From Granulicatella sp041433555 (GTDB lineage: Bacteria > Bacillota > Bacilli > Lactobacillales > Aerococcaceae), in assembly GCF_041433555.1 (NCBI RefSeq), contig NZ_JAPWBR010000013.1:1-51917 (forward strand): 51,917 nucleotides of DNA. Reading direction: 5' to 3'. Of this stretch, positions 42,004-50,485 are shown one piece after another. The translations under genes were made by a program, and so were the position numbers. A model generated the notes under the pieces. That model worked only from the letters and a program-made list of their open reading frames with translations. It was not told where the DNA came from and ran no database searches. The first letter of the stretch is position 1. Each line of letters opens with the position of its first letter.

Positions 42004-42027
42004 GCAATTACCATATATGGTAATTGC
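42004..42027. repeat. 24-bp perfect palindrome upstream of lplA
   Basis: Perfect inverted repeat with no spacer, arms GCAATTACCATA and its complement. It has no U-run on either strand, so it is not a terminator. It could be an operator, about 80 bp upstream of the lplA -10 box. Confidence 0.6.
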
Positions 42028-42039
42028 AGCCTTTCAACA

Positions 42040-42073
42040 AGAAAAAAGCGCACCCTTTCCAGGATGCGCTTTG
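42040..42073 (-). terminator. terminator after the first CPBP-family gene
   Basis: AAAGCGCATCCT/AGGGTGCGCTTT stem with six T on the minus strand. Confidence 0.88.
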
Positions 42074-42080
42074 TAAAACG

Positions 42081-42842
42081 TTAGTATGCCCATGCGATTA
42101 GCAAGTAGATGAAGGTTGAACCAAACATATCTGCCAATGCGTGCATAAGGAAGAATGGTAATAGGTTTTTGACCACTTTCTTGTACATGAAGTAGTAGAA
42201 CAATCCGTACACGACTCCGATAACAATTGCCCACAACATTCCTTGGTACGTATGTAATGAGAAACGAACCAGTGTTGAGAATGCTAAAGCCTTCCACTGA
42301 TGTTCTTCCTTTACCGATGTCATTAATCCAAGGAAGAAGAACTCTTCGTAGAATCCATTTAACAGCCCATAAGCGATGGCCATTGGAGATAACGCTAAGA
42401 ACTTATTGATGATTTCCTGTGGGTTCATGAACGGAACAAGCACTGGGTCAAAGTAATTGTATTCACCGCTCAGTGTGGTTACGATGTCGCCAAAGAGTCC
42501 GACAATCGTGAATAATAACGGTACCCAGATGAGGACGGACCAGTGAAAACGAATCTTCAACTGCTTGAAGTCGTAATGACGGATGACTAAATACAAGAGT
42601 GCAATCGCTAGTAATATCACCTGTAAGGTAAAGTTACTCGAATACGCTGCCCCGTCGCTATAGGACGTTGTCGTCTCCGTATACTGCTGGGCCACTTGGG
42701 TTACTGGTTGTAAACTCTGTAGAAATTGTTGTGTGGATCGGATGATAAACTCACCGAACATGATAATCGTGACGATGAGGATGTCATACCACTTTAAAGT
42801 TTTTAATGGTTCTTTTGGTCTAATTTTAGTTAAAACATTCAT
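42081..42842 (-). CDS. CPBP-family intramembrane protease-like protein with altered motif 1
   Basis: A 253-residue protein with about seven membrane helices, of the CPBP (Abi/CAAX protease and bacteriocin-processing) family. Motif 1 reads YEEFFFLGLMT: the two glutamates are kept, but the Arg of the usual EExxxR is Leu. Motif 2 is RFSLHTYQGMLW (His), and motif 3 is LMHALADMFG. Loss of the Arg may alter or remove protease activity. Family roles include self-immunity to bacteriocins. Monocistronic with its own terminator. Confidence 0.8.
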   Translation of the reverse strand: MNVLTKIRPKEPLKTLKWYDILIVTIIMFGEFIIRSTQQFLQSLQPVTQVAQQYTETTTSYSDGAAYSSNFTLQVILLAIALLYLVIRHYDFKQLKIRFHWSVLIWVPLLFTIVGLFGDIVTTLSGEYNYFDPVLVPFMNPQEIINKFLALSPMAIAYGLLNGFYEEFFFLGLMTSVKEEHQWKALAFSTLVRFSLHTYQGMLWAIVIGVVYGLFYYFMYKKVVKNLLPFFLMHALADMFGSTFIYLLIAWAY

Positions 42843-42979
42843 GATTGGTTCCCTCTTTTCCTTATTGTATCAAAACACTGTTCTATTGAAAGAAAATCGC
42901 TTCTTTCTTTGGGCGTCTTCCTTAATAAGAGAGTACTCCTTAAAACTAAAATGAACCTAAAATCAAAAAAGATTTCTAC

Positions 42980-43010
42980 AAAAAAAGTGACTCCTTTAAC
43001 AGAAGTCACT
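42980..43010 (-). terminator. terminator after the second CPBP-family gene
   Basis: AGTGACT/AGTCACT stem with an inner loop and T-run on the minus strand. Confidence 0.82.
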
Positions 43011-43020
43011 GACTAATTTT

Positions 43021-43728
43021 CTAAAAGAAGCGTCTCGGTATTTCGATGAACAAGATTACAAGAAGTCCATTAGAAAGGCTATGTAATAGGATTGCGTCAA
43101 ACAAACTTCTTCTTCGTTCATATATAAGAAAAAGAACAATAGAGCCAATAAGATAAGCTAAAAACTGTATCCAATTATGAATATACGGCATATGAACAAC
43201 TGTAAATAAAATTGAAACGATAGACATTCTAACAAAAGCATTCACTTTTTCTCGGAGCAAATTATTCAGAAAACCTCTAAAAAGAAATTCTTCAATCAAA
43301 GGTGCAATACAAACGAGCGTTAGTGCGTCTAAAGCAAAAACAAATTTGTCTGCCGTTATTGTTCGAGTTGCCTTAAAGAAAAAATCAACTAGTTTTGTTC
43401 GATTTGTCCCATACGCCATTGAACTCCACAAACTATAAATCAAATAATCTGAAAATCTAACAGCAATATACGTTACAAACACAAAAATTAAATCCTTCAG
43501 TTGAATTTTTCTTTTTACTTTTGGCTTAAACAATTTTGTGTGTACATGGTACATAAAAATGAACAAAATACCAACGCAAACAATCGTAACTATGAACTTC
43601 CACATATTCGCTTGCCGATCTAGATTCAACACATTCTTGCGGAACATAAATTTAATTCCACCTAATATGACAATATTCGCTACAAAAAAGAATAGAACCC
43701 AAAGCGGTTTTTTCATTCGAGCACCCAT
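43021..43728 (-). CDS. CPBP-family intramembrane metalloprotease
   Basis: A 235-residue membrane protein with about seven helices. Motif 1 is canonical, APLIEEFLFRGFLNNLL (EExxxR), followed by VVHMPYIHN with the conserved His, and a third-motif His/Asn (LLHSLSNG). It is AT-richer than its neighbours and only distantly similar to the other CPBP gene 180 bp away, so the two are not a recent duplication. GAGGTAGA lies before the ATG. Substrate unknown. Confidence 0.85.
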   Translation of the reverse strand: MGARMKKPLWVLFFFVANIVILGGIKFMFRKNVLNLDRQANMWKFIVTIVCVGILFIFMYHVHTKLFKPKVKRKIQLKDLIFVFVTYIAVRFSDYLIYSLWSSMAYGTNRTKLVDFFFKATRTITADKFVFALDALTLVCIAPLIEEFLFRGFLNNLLREKVNAFVRMSIVSILFTVVHMPYIHNWIQFLAYLIGSIVLFLIYERRRSLFDAILLHSLSNGLLVILFIEIPRRFF

Positions 43729-43800
43729 TTACTTCTACCTCACATGATTTTTCCTTATATTACCGTTTTATAGCAGACACTGTCAATATGAAATTCTAAA

Positions 43801-43833
43801 GAAAAAGCAGACTAGCGTTTCACTAGTCTGCTT
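43801..43833 (-). terminator. terminator after cshA
   Basis: A 12-bp stem (AGCAGACTAGTG with CGCTAGTCTGCT) and a T-run on the minus strand. Confidence 0.88.
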
Positions 43834-43839
43834 CAGTCA

Positions 43840-45369
43840 TTATTTCTGACGGATTGTAAATCCTTTGTCAGCTTTCTTTTTGTTGTTACGGCGGCGAGAA
43901 TCTTTCCCTTTATATCCGCGTGTATATTCATCTTCTAAGCCACGGCCACGACGGTCTTCTTTACGCTTGAAGCTTCCTTTTCCGTTACGTCCGCGGTTGT
44001 CTTTACGGTCGCTACGGTTGTAGTTTCCACGGCTGTTGCCACGTTTGCGGCTTGGCAATGGACGTTCTGGCGTGATTTTAACTGGAATTTCAGTTGGGTC
44101 TTTAATCATGCTCTTAAGTAATAGAGCTGCCAATTCTTCTGGTTCGTACTCGTCTAATAAGTAAGATACCGCTTCTTTGAAACGTCTTGGTTCCACAGTT
44201 TTCATCATTTCGTCGATAGACTCGATGGCTGTTTTTGTTTGTCCTTCCAAGGCTTCTGTTTGCGTTGGTGGACGAAGGCTTGTCATACGTTTGCGTGTTA
44301 ATTCTTCAATCACACGTAAGTAATCCATTTCGTTTGGTGTCACGAATGTTACAGACATTCCTTCTTGACCAGCACGACCTGTACGTCCGATACGGTGTAC
44401 ATAGCTTTCTGGGTCTTGTGGGATATCGTAGTTATATACGTGCGTTACGCCTGAGATATCTAGTCCACGCGCTGCCACGTCTGTAGCGACTAAGATGTCT
44501 AAATGGTTGTTCTTGAAGTCACGAAGAACGCTCATACGTTTTTGTTGGCTTAAGTCTCCGTGGATTCCTTCTGCACGATAGCCACGCATTTCAAGTCCGC
44601 GTGCTAATTCGTCTACACGGCGTTTTGTACGTCCGAATACGATCGTTAATTCAGGCGTTTGAACGTCTAATAAACGTGTCATAATGTCGAATTTCTCGTA
44701 GTCTTTACATTTTACGAAATATTGATCGATTAAAGTTGCTGTCATCTCATTTGATTTGATACGAACATGTTCTGGATCTTTCATAAATTGAACACCGATA
44801 CGTTTAATATCATCTGGCATTGTCGCAGAGAATAAAAGCGTTTGGCGGTTTTCTGGAACTTGTTTGATAATCGATTCGATATCTTCCAAGAATCCCATGT
44901 TTAACATTTCATCCGCTTCGTCTAAGACAAGTGTTTCCACTGTCGCAAGCTTTAATGTACGGCGTGAAATGTGGTCTAATAAACGACCTGGAGTTCCCAC
45001 AACGATTTGTGGATTTTCTTTTAATTGGCGAATTTGACGGTTAATGTCCGCGCCACCGTAAACCGCTTGTACACGAATTTTTTTGTCGCGTCCGAGACGG
45101 AACAATTCTTCTTGTGTTTGAATCGCAAGTTCACGAGTTGGTGCGATAACAAGTCCTTGTACGCCTTTTTTACTTGGGTCGATTTTTTGAAGCATTGGCA
45201 AGCCAAATGCCGCTGTTTTACCAGTCCCTGTTTGCGCTTGTCCAATTACATCTAAACCTGCTAGCGCTTTTGGAATGGTTTGTGCTTGAATGGGAGTTGC
45301 TTCCTCAAACCCCATTTTTTCGATAGATTCTAGTAAGGCAGAATCCAATCCTAATTCATTAAATTTCAT
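43840..45369 (-). CDS. cshA: DEAD-box RNA helicase, CshA type
   Basis: A 509-residue helicase acting in cold adaptation and the RNA degradosome. Helicase motifs in order: Q motif (GFEEATPIQAQ), AQTGTGKT, PTRELA, DEAD, SAT, then ARGLD and HRIGRTGR. The C-terminal tail (about 435-509) is Arg/Lys/Gly/Asn-rich, as in CshA, and probably binds RNA. I start at MKFNELGL with AAGGAGG four to five bases upstream, not 11 codons earlier. A 5' leader with hairpins precedes it. Confidence 0.93.
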   Translation of the reverse strand: MKFNELGLDSALLESIEKMGFEEATPIQAQTIPKALAGLDVIGQAQTGTGKTAAFGLPMLQKIDPSKKGVQGLVIAPTRELAIQTQEELFRLGRDKKIRVQAVYGGADINRQIRQLKENPQIVVGTPGRLLDHISRRTLKLATVETLVLDEADEMLNMGFLEDIESIIKQVPENRQTLLFSATMPDDIKRIGVQFMKDPEHVRIKSNEMTATLIDQYFVKCKDYEKFDIMTRLLDVQTPELTIVFGRTKRRVDELARGLEMRGYRAEGIHGDLSQQKRMSVLRDFKNNHLDILVATDVAARGLDISGVTHVYNYDIPQDPESYVHRIGRTGRAGQEGMSVTFVTPNEMDYLRVIEELTRKRMTSLRPPTQTEALEGQTKTAIESIDEMMKTVEPRRFKEAVSYLLDEYEPEELAALLLKSMIKDPTEIPVKITPERPLPSRKRGNSRGNYNRSDRKDNRGRNGKGSFKRKEDRRGRGLEDEYTRGYKGKDSRRRNNKKKADKGFTIRQK

Positions 45370-45421
45370 ATTTTCCTCCTTGGATACTTCGGTGAGAAGC
45401 ACACGAGGGATTTCCCTTCAT

Positions 45422-45458
45422 AACAAAAGCCTGGAGCTTTTCGTAAGAGCACCAGACT
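45422..45458 (-). promoter_or_regulatory. terminator-like hairpin in the cshA 5' leader
   Basis: On the minus strand AGTCTGGTGCT pairs with AGCTCCAGGCT (one mismatch, one G-U), followed by TTTTGTT, about 60 bases before the start codon. It could attenuate cshA or form a cold-responsive leader structure. Confidence 0.45.
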
Positions 45459-45620
45459 TCTACAATCGTTTAAATTTCAAACTATCTATTATAAATGTGT
45501 GTACATTTCTCAACTCAGCGAATAGTATAGCACGCATCCTGCGAGAATGCAAAGAATACAGACCGCCGACTCCTGATTTTTATTCTTTAAAAATCCTTTT
45601 ATAACAAGTTTTTGACTAAG

Positions 45621-45812
45621 TGCTGATTCCTTCAAATCCTTGCGGATTTTTTATAATGGCTGTAATGGGGCACCGGCTTGAGCCACGGTCTCAAGCTCTT
45701 TCAAAATTCAAATGTACTCTAGAAAATAAATTTTCAAGAGTACGTAATTCACTTTGAATGCTATCCCCCATTACTACCATTATAAAATCCGCTAGATTCT
45801 TCGGAATCAGCG
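45621..45812 (+). repeat. structured intergenic element C (family of three)
   Basis: A 192-bp inverted repeat between cshA and murF. Outer arms pair GATTCC/GGAATC, then ATCC..GCGGATTTT and AATGG..TAATGGGG with their complements. Inside: hairpin GCTTGAG-7 nt-CTCAAGC (45676-45696), closing helix ATTCAAA/TTTGAAT (45706-45712 with 45753-45759) and a second hairpin (45714-45743) with stem GTACTCT/AGAGTAC, bulged A on both sides, then GAAAAT/ATTTTC. GTAATTCAC follows hairpin 2, as in element B. No ORF. Confidence 0.75.
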
Positions 45813-45932
45813 TCAATTAACTTGGAATAGCAGTTTCAAAATAAAAAGCGGGAGGAGACGGGAGTGTTTGCTTCTCGTGGTGCGGTTGAGAAATGGAGAT
45901 ACTTTATAATGGGTAGTTCTCCATGAGGGGAC

Positions 45933-45969
45933 GAAAAAAGCGAGGGACGCTTTGCCGTCTCTCGCTTTA
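45933..45969 (-). terminator. terminator after murF
   Basis: AAAGCGAG/CTCGCTTT stem with an inner loop and six T on the minus strand, 12 bp after the murF stop. Confidence 0.88.
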
Positions 45970-45980
45970 CTTTATAATTG

Positions 45981-47366
45981 TTATTCTGCTTTTAGGGCAT
46001 CGACAACTGCTAGTAAGCCTGTGCCGTTGCTTGATTTGATAAGGACTTGGTCGCCTTCTTTGAGTTCAGCCTTCAAGTCAGCAATCAACGCTTCTTTGTC
46101 CATGTAATGGTGAAGAGCTGCTGAATCGAACTGTCCTTTCAACGCATCATAGAGTGCTTCCATTTCTTCGCCGTACAAGTACACAAGTGCGACTTCGCTT
46201 GGAGAAATGACTTCTGAGATGCTGGCGTGCAATTCTTTCGAATGTTCTCCTAGTTCGCGGATATCCCCAAGAACAAGGACGCGACGGCCTGCTGCTTCGA
46301 CTGAAACAAATGATTTAATGACCGATTTCATCGCGATTGGGCTGGCGTTGTATGCATCATTCAAGATGGCTACTCCGTTTTGGCCTTTCACCCATTGCGT
46401 ACGGTTCTTCGTCAATTCGAAGTTCGCTAAGGCAGAAACGATATCTGAAAGAGGCACATCCAATGTGCGTGCAATTTCAATCGCAAGTAGTGCATTTGAA
46501 ACATTGTACGCACCAAGCACTGGTAATGTTACCGCCACTTTTTCTGTTGGTGTCACTAATTCAAACGCTGTGTGGTCTGAATAAAGTTCGATGTTCTTAG
46601 CTGAGAGTTCCTTGCTTCCTTCACCAACTGTAATGATTTTGAAGTTTGCAGGTTTTTCAGCTTGTGCAATCCCTGCTGTAATTAACTCTTCATGTGCTGG
46701 ATAAATAAAGGTTCCATTTTCTTGTAGTCCAGAAAGGATTTCAAGTTTAGCTTTGGCAATGCCTTCCTTGCTTCCCAGTTGTTCCATATGCGATTCACCG
46801 ATGAGCGTAATCGCAACGACTTCTGGGCGTGCTAATTTTGATAAAAACTCGATTTCGTGGAAATCACTCATTCCCATTTCTAAGACAAGCGCTTCAGTTG
46901 ATTCGGGCATATCTAAAATCGTTTGTGGTAAGCCGATATCGTTATTGAAGTTCCCTTGTGTTTTATAGACACGGTAGCGTGCGCCTAGAGCAGCTGCTGT
47001 CATATCTTTTGTCGTTGTTTTTCCAGAACTACCTGTGATTCCAACGATGCGTGGTGATACTTTTTCTAAATACCATTTCGCTAATTTTTGAAAAGCTTGA
47101 AGTGGGTCGTCCACCCAAATGGCACAGATTCCATCTGGTGGCGTTACATCTTGTTTGCCCCATAACACGGCTGTTGCGCCTGCTTGAATCGCTTGTTCAA
47201 TATAATCATGTCCATCTGTTTGCCCTTGAAGTGGCACGAAAAGGCTGTTTGGACCTAATTTTCGTGTATCGAAGGCTACAGATTCGATAACTTCAAATCG
47301 ATGTGCTGATTGATAATCAATCGCTTCGACGGCTTTTGTAATTTCAGCAACTGTTCCAATACTCAT
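45981..47366 (-). CDS. murF: UDP-MurNAc-tripeptide:D-Ala-D-Ala ligase
   Basis: Last cytoplasmic step of UDP-MurNAc-pentapeptide synthesis. The 461 residues show the Mur-ligase ATP loop GITGSSGKTTTKDM (about 109-122), EMGMSDFHEIEFLS, and the third-domain ILNDAYNASPIAMK. It lies 11 bp after ddl, whose product D-Ala-D-Ala it uses, forming the ddl-murF operon common in Firmicutes. Confidence 0.95.
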   Translation of the reverse strand: MSIGTVAEITKAVEAIDYQSAHRFEVIESVAFDTRKLGPNSLFVPLQGQTDGHDYIEQAIQAGATAVLWGKQDVTPPDGICAIWVDDPLQAFQKLAKWYLEKVSPRIVGITGSSGKTTTKDMTAAALGARYRVYKTQGNFNNDIGLPQTILDMPESTEALVLEMGMSDFHEIEFLSKLARPEVVAITLIGESHMEQLGSKEGIAKAKLEILSGLQENGTFIYPAHEELITAGIAQAEKPANFKIITVGEGSKELSAKNIELYSDHTAFELVTPTEKVAVTLPVLGAYNVSNALLAIEIARTLDVPLSDIVSALANFELTKNRTQWVKGQNGVAILNDAYNASPIAMKSVIKSFVSVEAAGRRVLVLGDIRELGEHSKELHASISEVISPSEVALVYLYGEEMEALYDALKGQFDSAALHHYMDKEALIADLKAELKEGDQVLIKSSNGTGLLAVVDALKAE

Positions 47367-47377
47367 CTTTCTACCCC

Positions 47378-48451
47378 TTATCTCGCGTGACGATCGTTAT
47401 AGCGTTTCAACGCTAATTGAATGAGTTCTTCGACTAAATCTTTATAGGAAATGCCCATTGCTTCCCAAAGTTTTGGATACATACTAAATTGTGTGAACCC
47501 TGGCATTGTATTCACTTCGTTAATAAACACTTCGTTTGTTTCTGTTAAGAAGAAATCACAACGTGTTAAACCACTACCGTCAATGGCACGGAATGCTGTT
47601 ACGGCATACTCACGAATTTTAGCAGAGACTTCTTCAGGAATCGCTGCTGGAATTTGAAGTGTTGTTGTGTTGTTAATGTATTTCTCATTGTAATCGTAGA
47701 AGCCTGCTTGTTTCACGACTTCCCCAACCACAGATGTGTTCACTTCGTCATTTCCAAGAACCGCTACTTCGACTTCGCGTGCGTCGATTCCTTGTTCTAC
47801 GACGATACGGCGGTCATATTTCAACGCTTCTTCGATGGCTGCTGTTAATTCTTCGCGGTTTGTCGCTTTAGAAATCCCAACACTTGAACCCATATTCGCT
47901 GGTTTCACGAAGACTGGATATCGTAATGTTCCTTCCACACGTGTGAAGATAGCTTCTGGTGATTTTTCGAAATCAGCTTTCACAAAAGGTACGAATGGCA
48001 CTTGTGGAATGCCTGCTTGCTGGAATAAATGCTTGCTGGCAATTTTGTCCATTCCGTTTGCGCTGGCTAATACGCCACACCCAACATATGGTAAGTCTAA
48101 GATTTCGAATAATCCTTGAATCGTTCCATCTTCTCCGTTTGGTCCGTGTAAAATTGGGAATACCACTGTATCTGGTCCAGCGATATCGCATGGTTGGATG
48201 CGAACGCCTGTTGATGTTTCGCCTTCAGTTGTTGCAAAATGCGCTACAGACCCTTCTGTTAAACGAAGTGCTTGATCAAAAGCTACAGGCGCTTTTAACG
48301 CTTCTCCTTTTAACCATGTTCCTTCTTTTGTAATGTACACTGGTTGCACATCGTAATACTCGAAATAAATTTCTTTAATAATTGAACTGGCTGTTAAGAT
48401 TGAAATATCGTGTTCTGCACTCTTTCCGCCGTAAATCACTACAATTTTCAT
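47378..48451 (-). CDS. ddl: D-alanine:D-alanine ligase
   Basis: Joins two D-Ala for peptidoglycan. The 357 residues have an ATP-grasp fold: N-terminal YGGKSAEHDISILTASS, GPNGEDGTIQG, VKPANMGSSVGISKA, and the C-terminal RCDFFLTE..FINEVNTMPGFT with the Mg-binding Glu/Asn. GTMPGFTQFSMYP contains the Phe next to MPGFT; residues in the active-site loop (KYINNTTTLQIPA) suggest the vancomycin-sensitive D-Ala-D-Ala type with Tyr in 'EKY'. Preceded by a promoter at 48537-48565. Confidence 0.93.
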   Translation of the reverse strand: MKIVVIYGGKSAEHDISILTASSIIKEIYFEYYDVQPVYITKEGTWLKGEALKAPVAFDQALRLTEGSVAHFATTEGETSTGVRIQPCDIAGPDTVVFPILHGPNGEDGTIQGLFEILDLPYVGCGVLASANGMDKIASKHLFQQAGIPQVPFVPFVKADFEKSPEAIFTRVEGTLRYPVFVKPANMGSSVGISKATNREELTAAIEEALKYDRRIVVEQGIDAREVEVAVLGNDEVNTSVVGEVVKQAGFYDYNEKYINNTTTLQIPAAIPEEVSAKIREYAVTAFRAIDGSGLTRCDFFLTETNEVFINEVNTMPGFTQFSMYPKLWEAMGISYKDLVEELIQLALKRYNDRHAR

Positions 48452-48536
48452 ATGAATCCTCCAAACTATTCGCGTGCTGCGAACCGCCTCATTTAGGCTC
48501 TTCGAACGTTATTTTGAAAATAACCTTGCACTTTTC

Positions 48537-48565
48537 AGTATAACAAAACGGCCCAACGGTTACAA
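48537..48565 (-). promoter_or_regulatory. promoter of ddl-murF
   Basis: TTGTAA (48560-48565), 17-bp spacer, TATACT (48537-48542) on the minus strand. The leader of about 80 nt contains a short AT hairpin (GGTTATTTTCAAAATAACG). Confidence 0.7.
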
Positions 48566-48583
48566 GTTACGGCCAACGTGCAA

Positions 48584-48618
48584 AAAAGCACCTCTCACAT
48601 CCATAGTGAAAAGTGCTT
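48584..48618 (-). terminator. terminator touching the stop codon of the conserved unknown gene
   Basis: AAAGCAC with TGCTTTT plus TTTTCAC/GTGAGAG inner pairing and six T on the minus strand. The stem starts at the stop codon itself. Confidence 0.82.
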
Positions 48619-49385
48619 TAGATGGCGTCATTCATTGGAAGTTTTGCTGAAATCTTCCAATTTTGATACGTTTCGCTATAAGAGAGTTGTCCGATGCGGA
48701 CATTTTGTGTCACTTCTTTATCGGCATAATGATAACGGTCTTCTGTTAAGAAGATTGGCACTTCGTAGCTGTCTTCTTTCTTTGTGACTTTATCAAAAGC
48801 CAGACTGATTCCTTCACGATACAATGGCATCATTTCTTTGAGCGCTTCGATAGAAATCGCTGAAGCCACTTTGTCTGCCCCAAAGAATAAGAACTTCGGT
48901 GTCTCGTTCAAGATATCTGTCATCTCGATTTGTACTTGCGCCGATAAGATTGGTAAGAACTGCTCAATTTTACGGTAGTACACTTTCGAGTAGCCATTTT
49001 CAAGTGACAAGTAAATAAAGTTGTTTTGTAATTTATAGAAGAACGGCGAATGCAAGTGCGTCTTCGCGTGCGAAATATACAGCAAGTCTGCAATTTCTTG
49101 CGGCGTTAATTGATGTACGAAATCAATCGAATCAAAGTCCACCCAGTTCGATGGCGCCTCTTTGCCTTCTTCCACCCCTTGGAGATACGCTAACACATTT
49201 TTACGCCCCTTCACCCACATGAAGCCAGTATATGGATCGTGAGTAGCTAGGCTTGACTTCCCGTTTAAGAGAAGTAGGTTTTGCGGAATCTCAGACTGTG
49301 GTAAGGCAGACAAATGGAACGCTATCGACTTCGTTAGTACATGGTTCGATACGCTATCGTAATGGATATATAATTGTTTAGCCAC
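48618..49385 (-). CDS. conserved protein of unknown function
   Basis: A 255-residue soluble protein that I do not recognise. GGAGGTGAGACT precedes a GTG that I take as the start (then AKQLYIHYDSVSN); an upstream ATG would lie before that ribosome-binding site. It is rich in aromatic residues, with alternating strands and helices; the segments FMWVKGRKNVLAYLQG, LLYISHAKTHLHSPFFYKLQNNFIY and the C-terminal SETYQNWKISAKLP stand out. No membrane helix, signal or catalytic motif is visible. Single gene between the ddl promoter and the htpX terminator. Confidence 0.7.
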   Translation of the reverse strand: MAKQLYIHYDSVSNHVLTKSIAFHLSALPQSEIPQNLLLLNGKSSLATHDPYTGFMWVKGRKNVLAYLQGVEEGKEAPSNWVDFDSIDFVHQLTPQEIADLLYISHAKTHLHSPFFYKLQNNFIYLSLENGYSKVYYRKIEQFLPILSAQVQIEMTDILNETPKFLFFGADKVASAISIEALKEMMPLYREGISLAFDKVTKKEDSYEVPIFLTEDRYHYADKEVTQNVRIGQLSYSETYQNWKISAKLPMNDAI

Positions 49386-49526
49386 AGTCTCACCTCCATA
49401 GAGTTTATCATGTTCCATTATAAAGGATTTCTTTCTACTAAAACATGTATATTAGATTACATTTTTCTTTGTGAACCGCTTTCTTCTGTAACAATTTAGC
49501 AACATTCTAATCTAGTTCTCAGAAAA

Positions 49527-49553
49527 CAAAAAAGACTGAGGAGCCCCCAGTCT
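49527..49553 (-). terminator. terminator after htpX
   Basis: AGACTGGGGG/CTCAGTCT-type stem with six T on the minus strand, 6 bp past the htpX stop. Confidence 0.85.
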
Positions 49554-49558
49554 AATTT

Positions 49559-50452
49559 CTACATTTTTTCTAATCGTTTAATACGATTGGCCGTTGATGG
49601 GTGTGTTGAGAAGAGCGAGTCTCCTTCTTCCCCAAACGGATTTGAGATATATAACGCCGCACTCTTCTTGTCGGCTTCCGTCATTGGCGGAGCTTCTGAA
49701 ATCTTCGTCAGTGCAGAAATAAGTCCATATGGATTTCGTGTGAATTCCACTGCTGACGCATCTGCTAAGTACTCACGATTTCGTGACAAGGCCAACTGCA
49801 GGATGGTCGACATAAATGGTCCAAGAATCATCGCGATTAAACCGATGACCATGAAGATGGCATTTGCGCCGCCACCGTTATCATCATCATCTCGGTCTCT
49901 ACTACCGCCACCCCAGAACATCATGCGACTTCCGAATTGGACGAGCATGGCAATAACGGCACCAAGCGCAATCGCAATCGTTTGAAGGCGAACGTCATAG
50001 TTACGAATATGTCCAAACTCGTGGGCAATAACTCCTTCGAGTTCTTCACGATTCAAACGTTCTAATAATCCTGTTGTGACCGCCACGGCTGCTTTTTCTG
50101 GAGAACTTCCTGTCGCAAACGCGTTTGGAGATTCGTCCTCGATAATGAAGATACGTGGCATTGGCACTTTTGCGATCATGGCCATATCGCTCACGATATT
50201 CCAAATCATCGGTGCTTGATTTTTATCTGTAATTTCTCTGGCATGGTTTAATTGCATCACTACATTAGTCGCATTCGCAATCATCATCATTGAATACAAC
50301 CCACCGGCAACAAGGGCGATAATGACCCCAGCGACGACACTGCGTAAAGCATAATATCCAATTCCGATTCCCACTGCAACGAAGAGCGCCATGTACAACA
50401 CAATCACGACAAGCGTTTTGCGTTTGTTGGAAGCAATTTGTTGGTATAACAT
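49559..50452 (-). CDS. htpX: HtpX-family membrane zinc metalloprotease
   Basis: Membrane-bound M48 protease for quality control of membrane proteins. The 297 residues have two N-terminal membrane helices (12-33, 37-58), the zinc motif HEFGH (His144, Glu145, His148), two further helices (about 157-172 and 195-213) and the third ligand region NREYLADASAVEFTRNP. An acidic Asp-run (DRDDDDNGG) lies between helices 3 and 4. It lies 33 bp after lemA, the usual LemA-HtpX pair. Confidence 0.95.
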   Translation of the reverse strand: MLYQQIASNKRKTLVVIVLYMALFVAVGIGIGYYALRSVVAGVIIALVAGGLYSMMMIANATNVVMQLNHAREITDKNQAPMIWNIVSDMAMIAKVPMPRIFIIEDESPNAFATGSSPEKAAVAVTTGLLERLNREELEGVIAHEFGHIRNYDVRLQTIAIALGAVIAMLVQFGSRMMFWGGGSRDRDDDDNGGGANAIFMVIGLIAMILGPFMSTILQLALSRNREYLADASAVEFTRNPYGLISALTKISEAPPMTEADKKSAALYISNPFGEEGDSLFSTHPSTANRIKRLEKM

Positions 50453-50485
50453 CCTAGCACTCCCTCCCTACTAATGAACTGTCAA

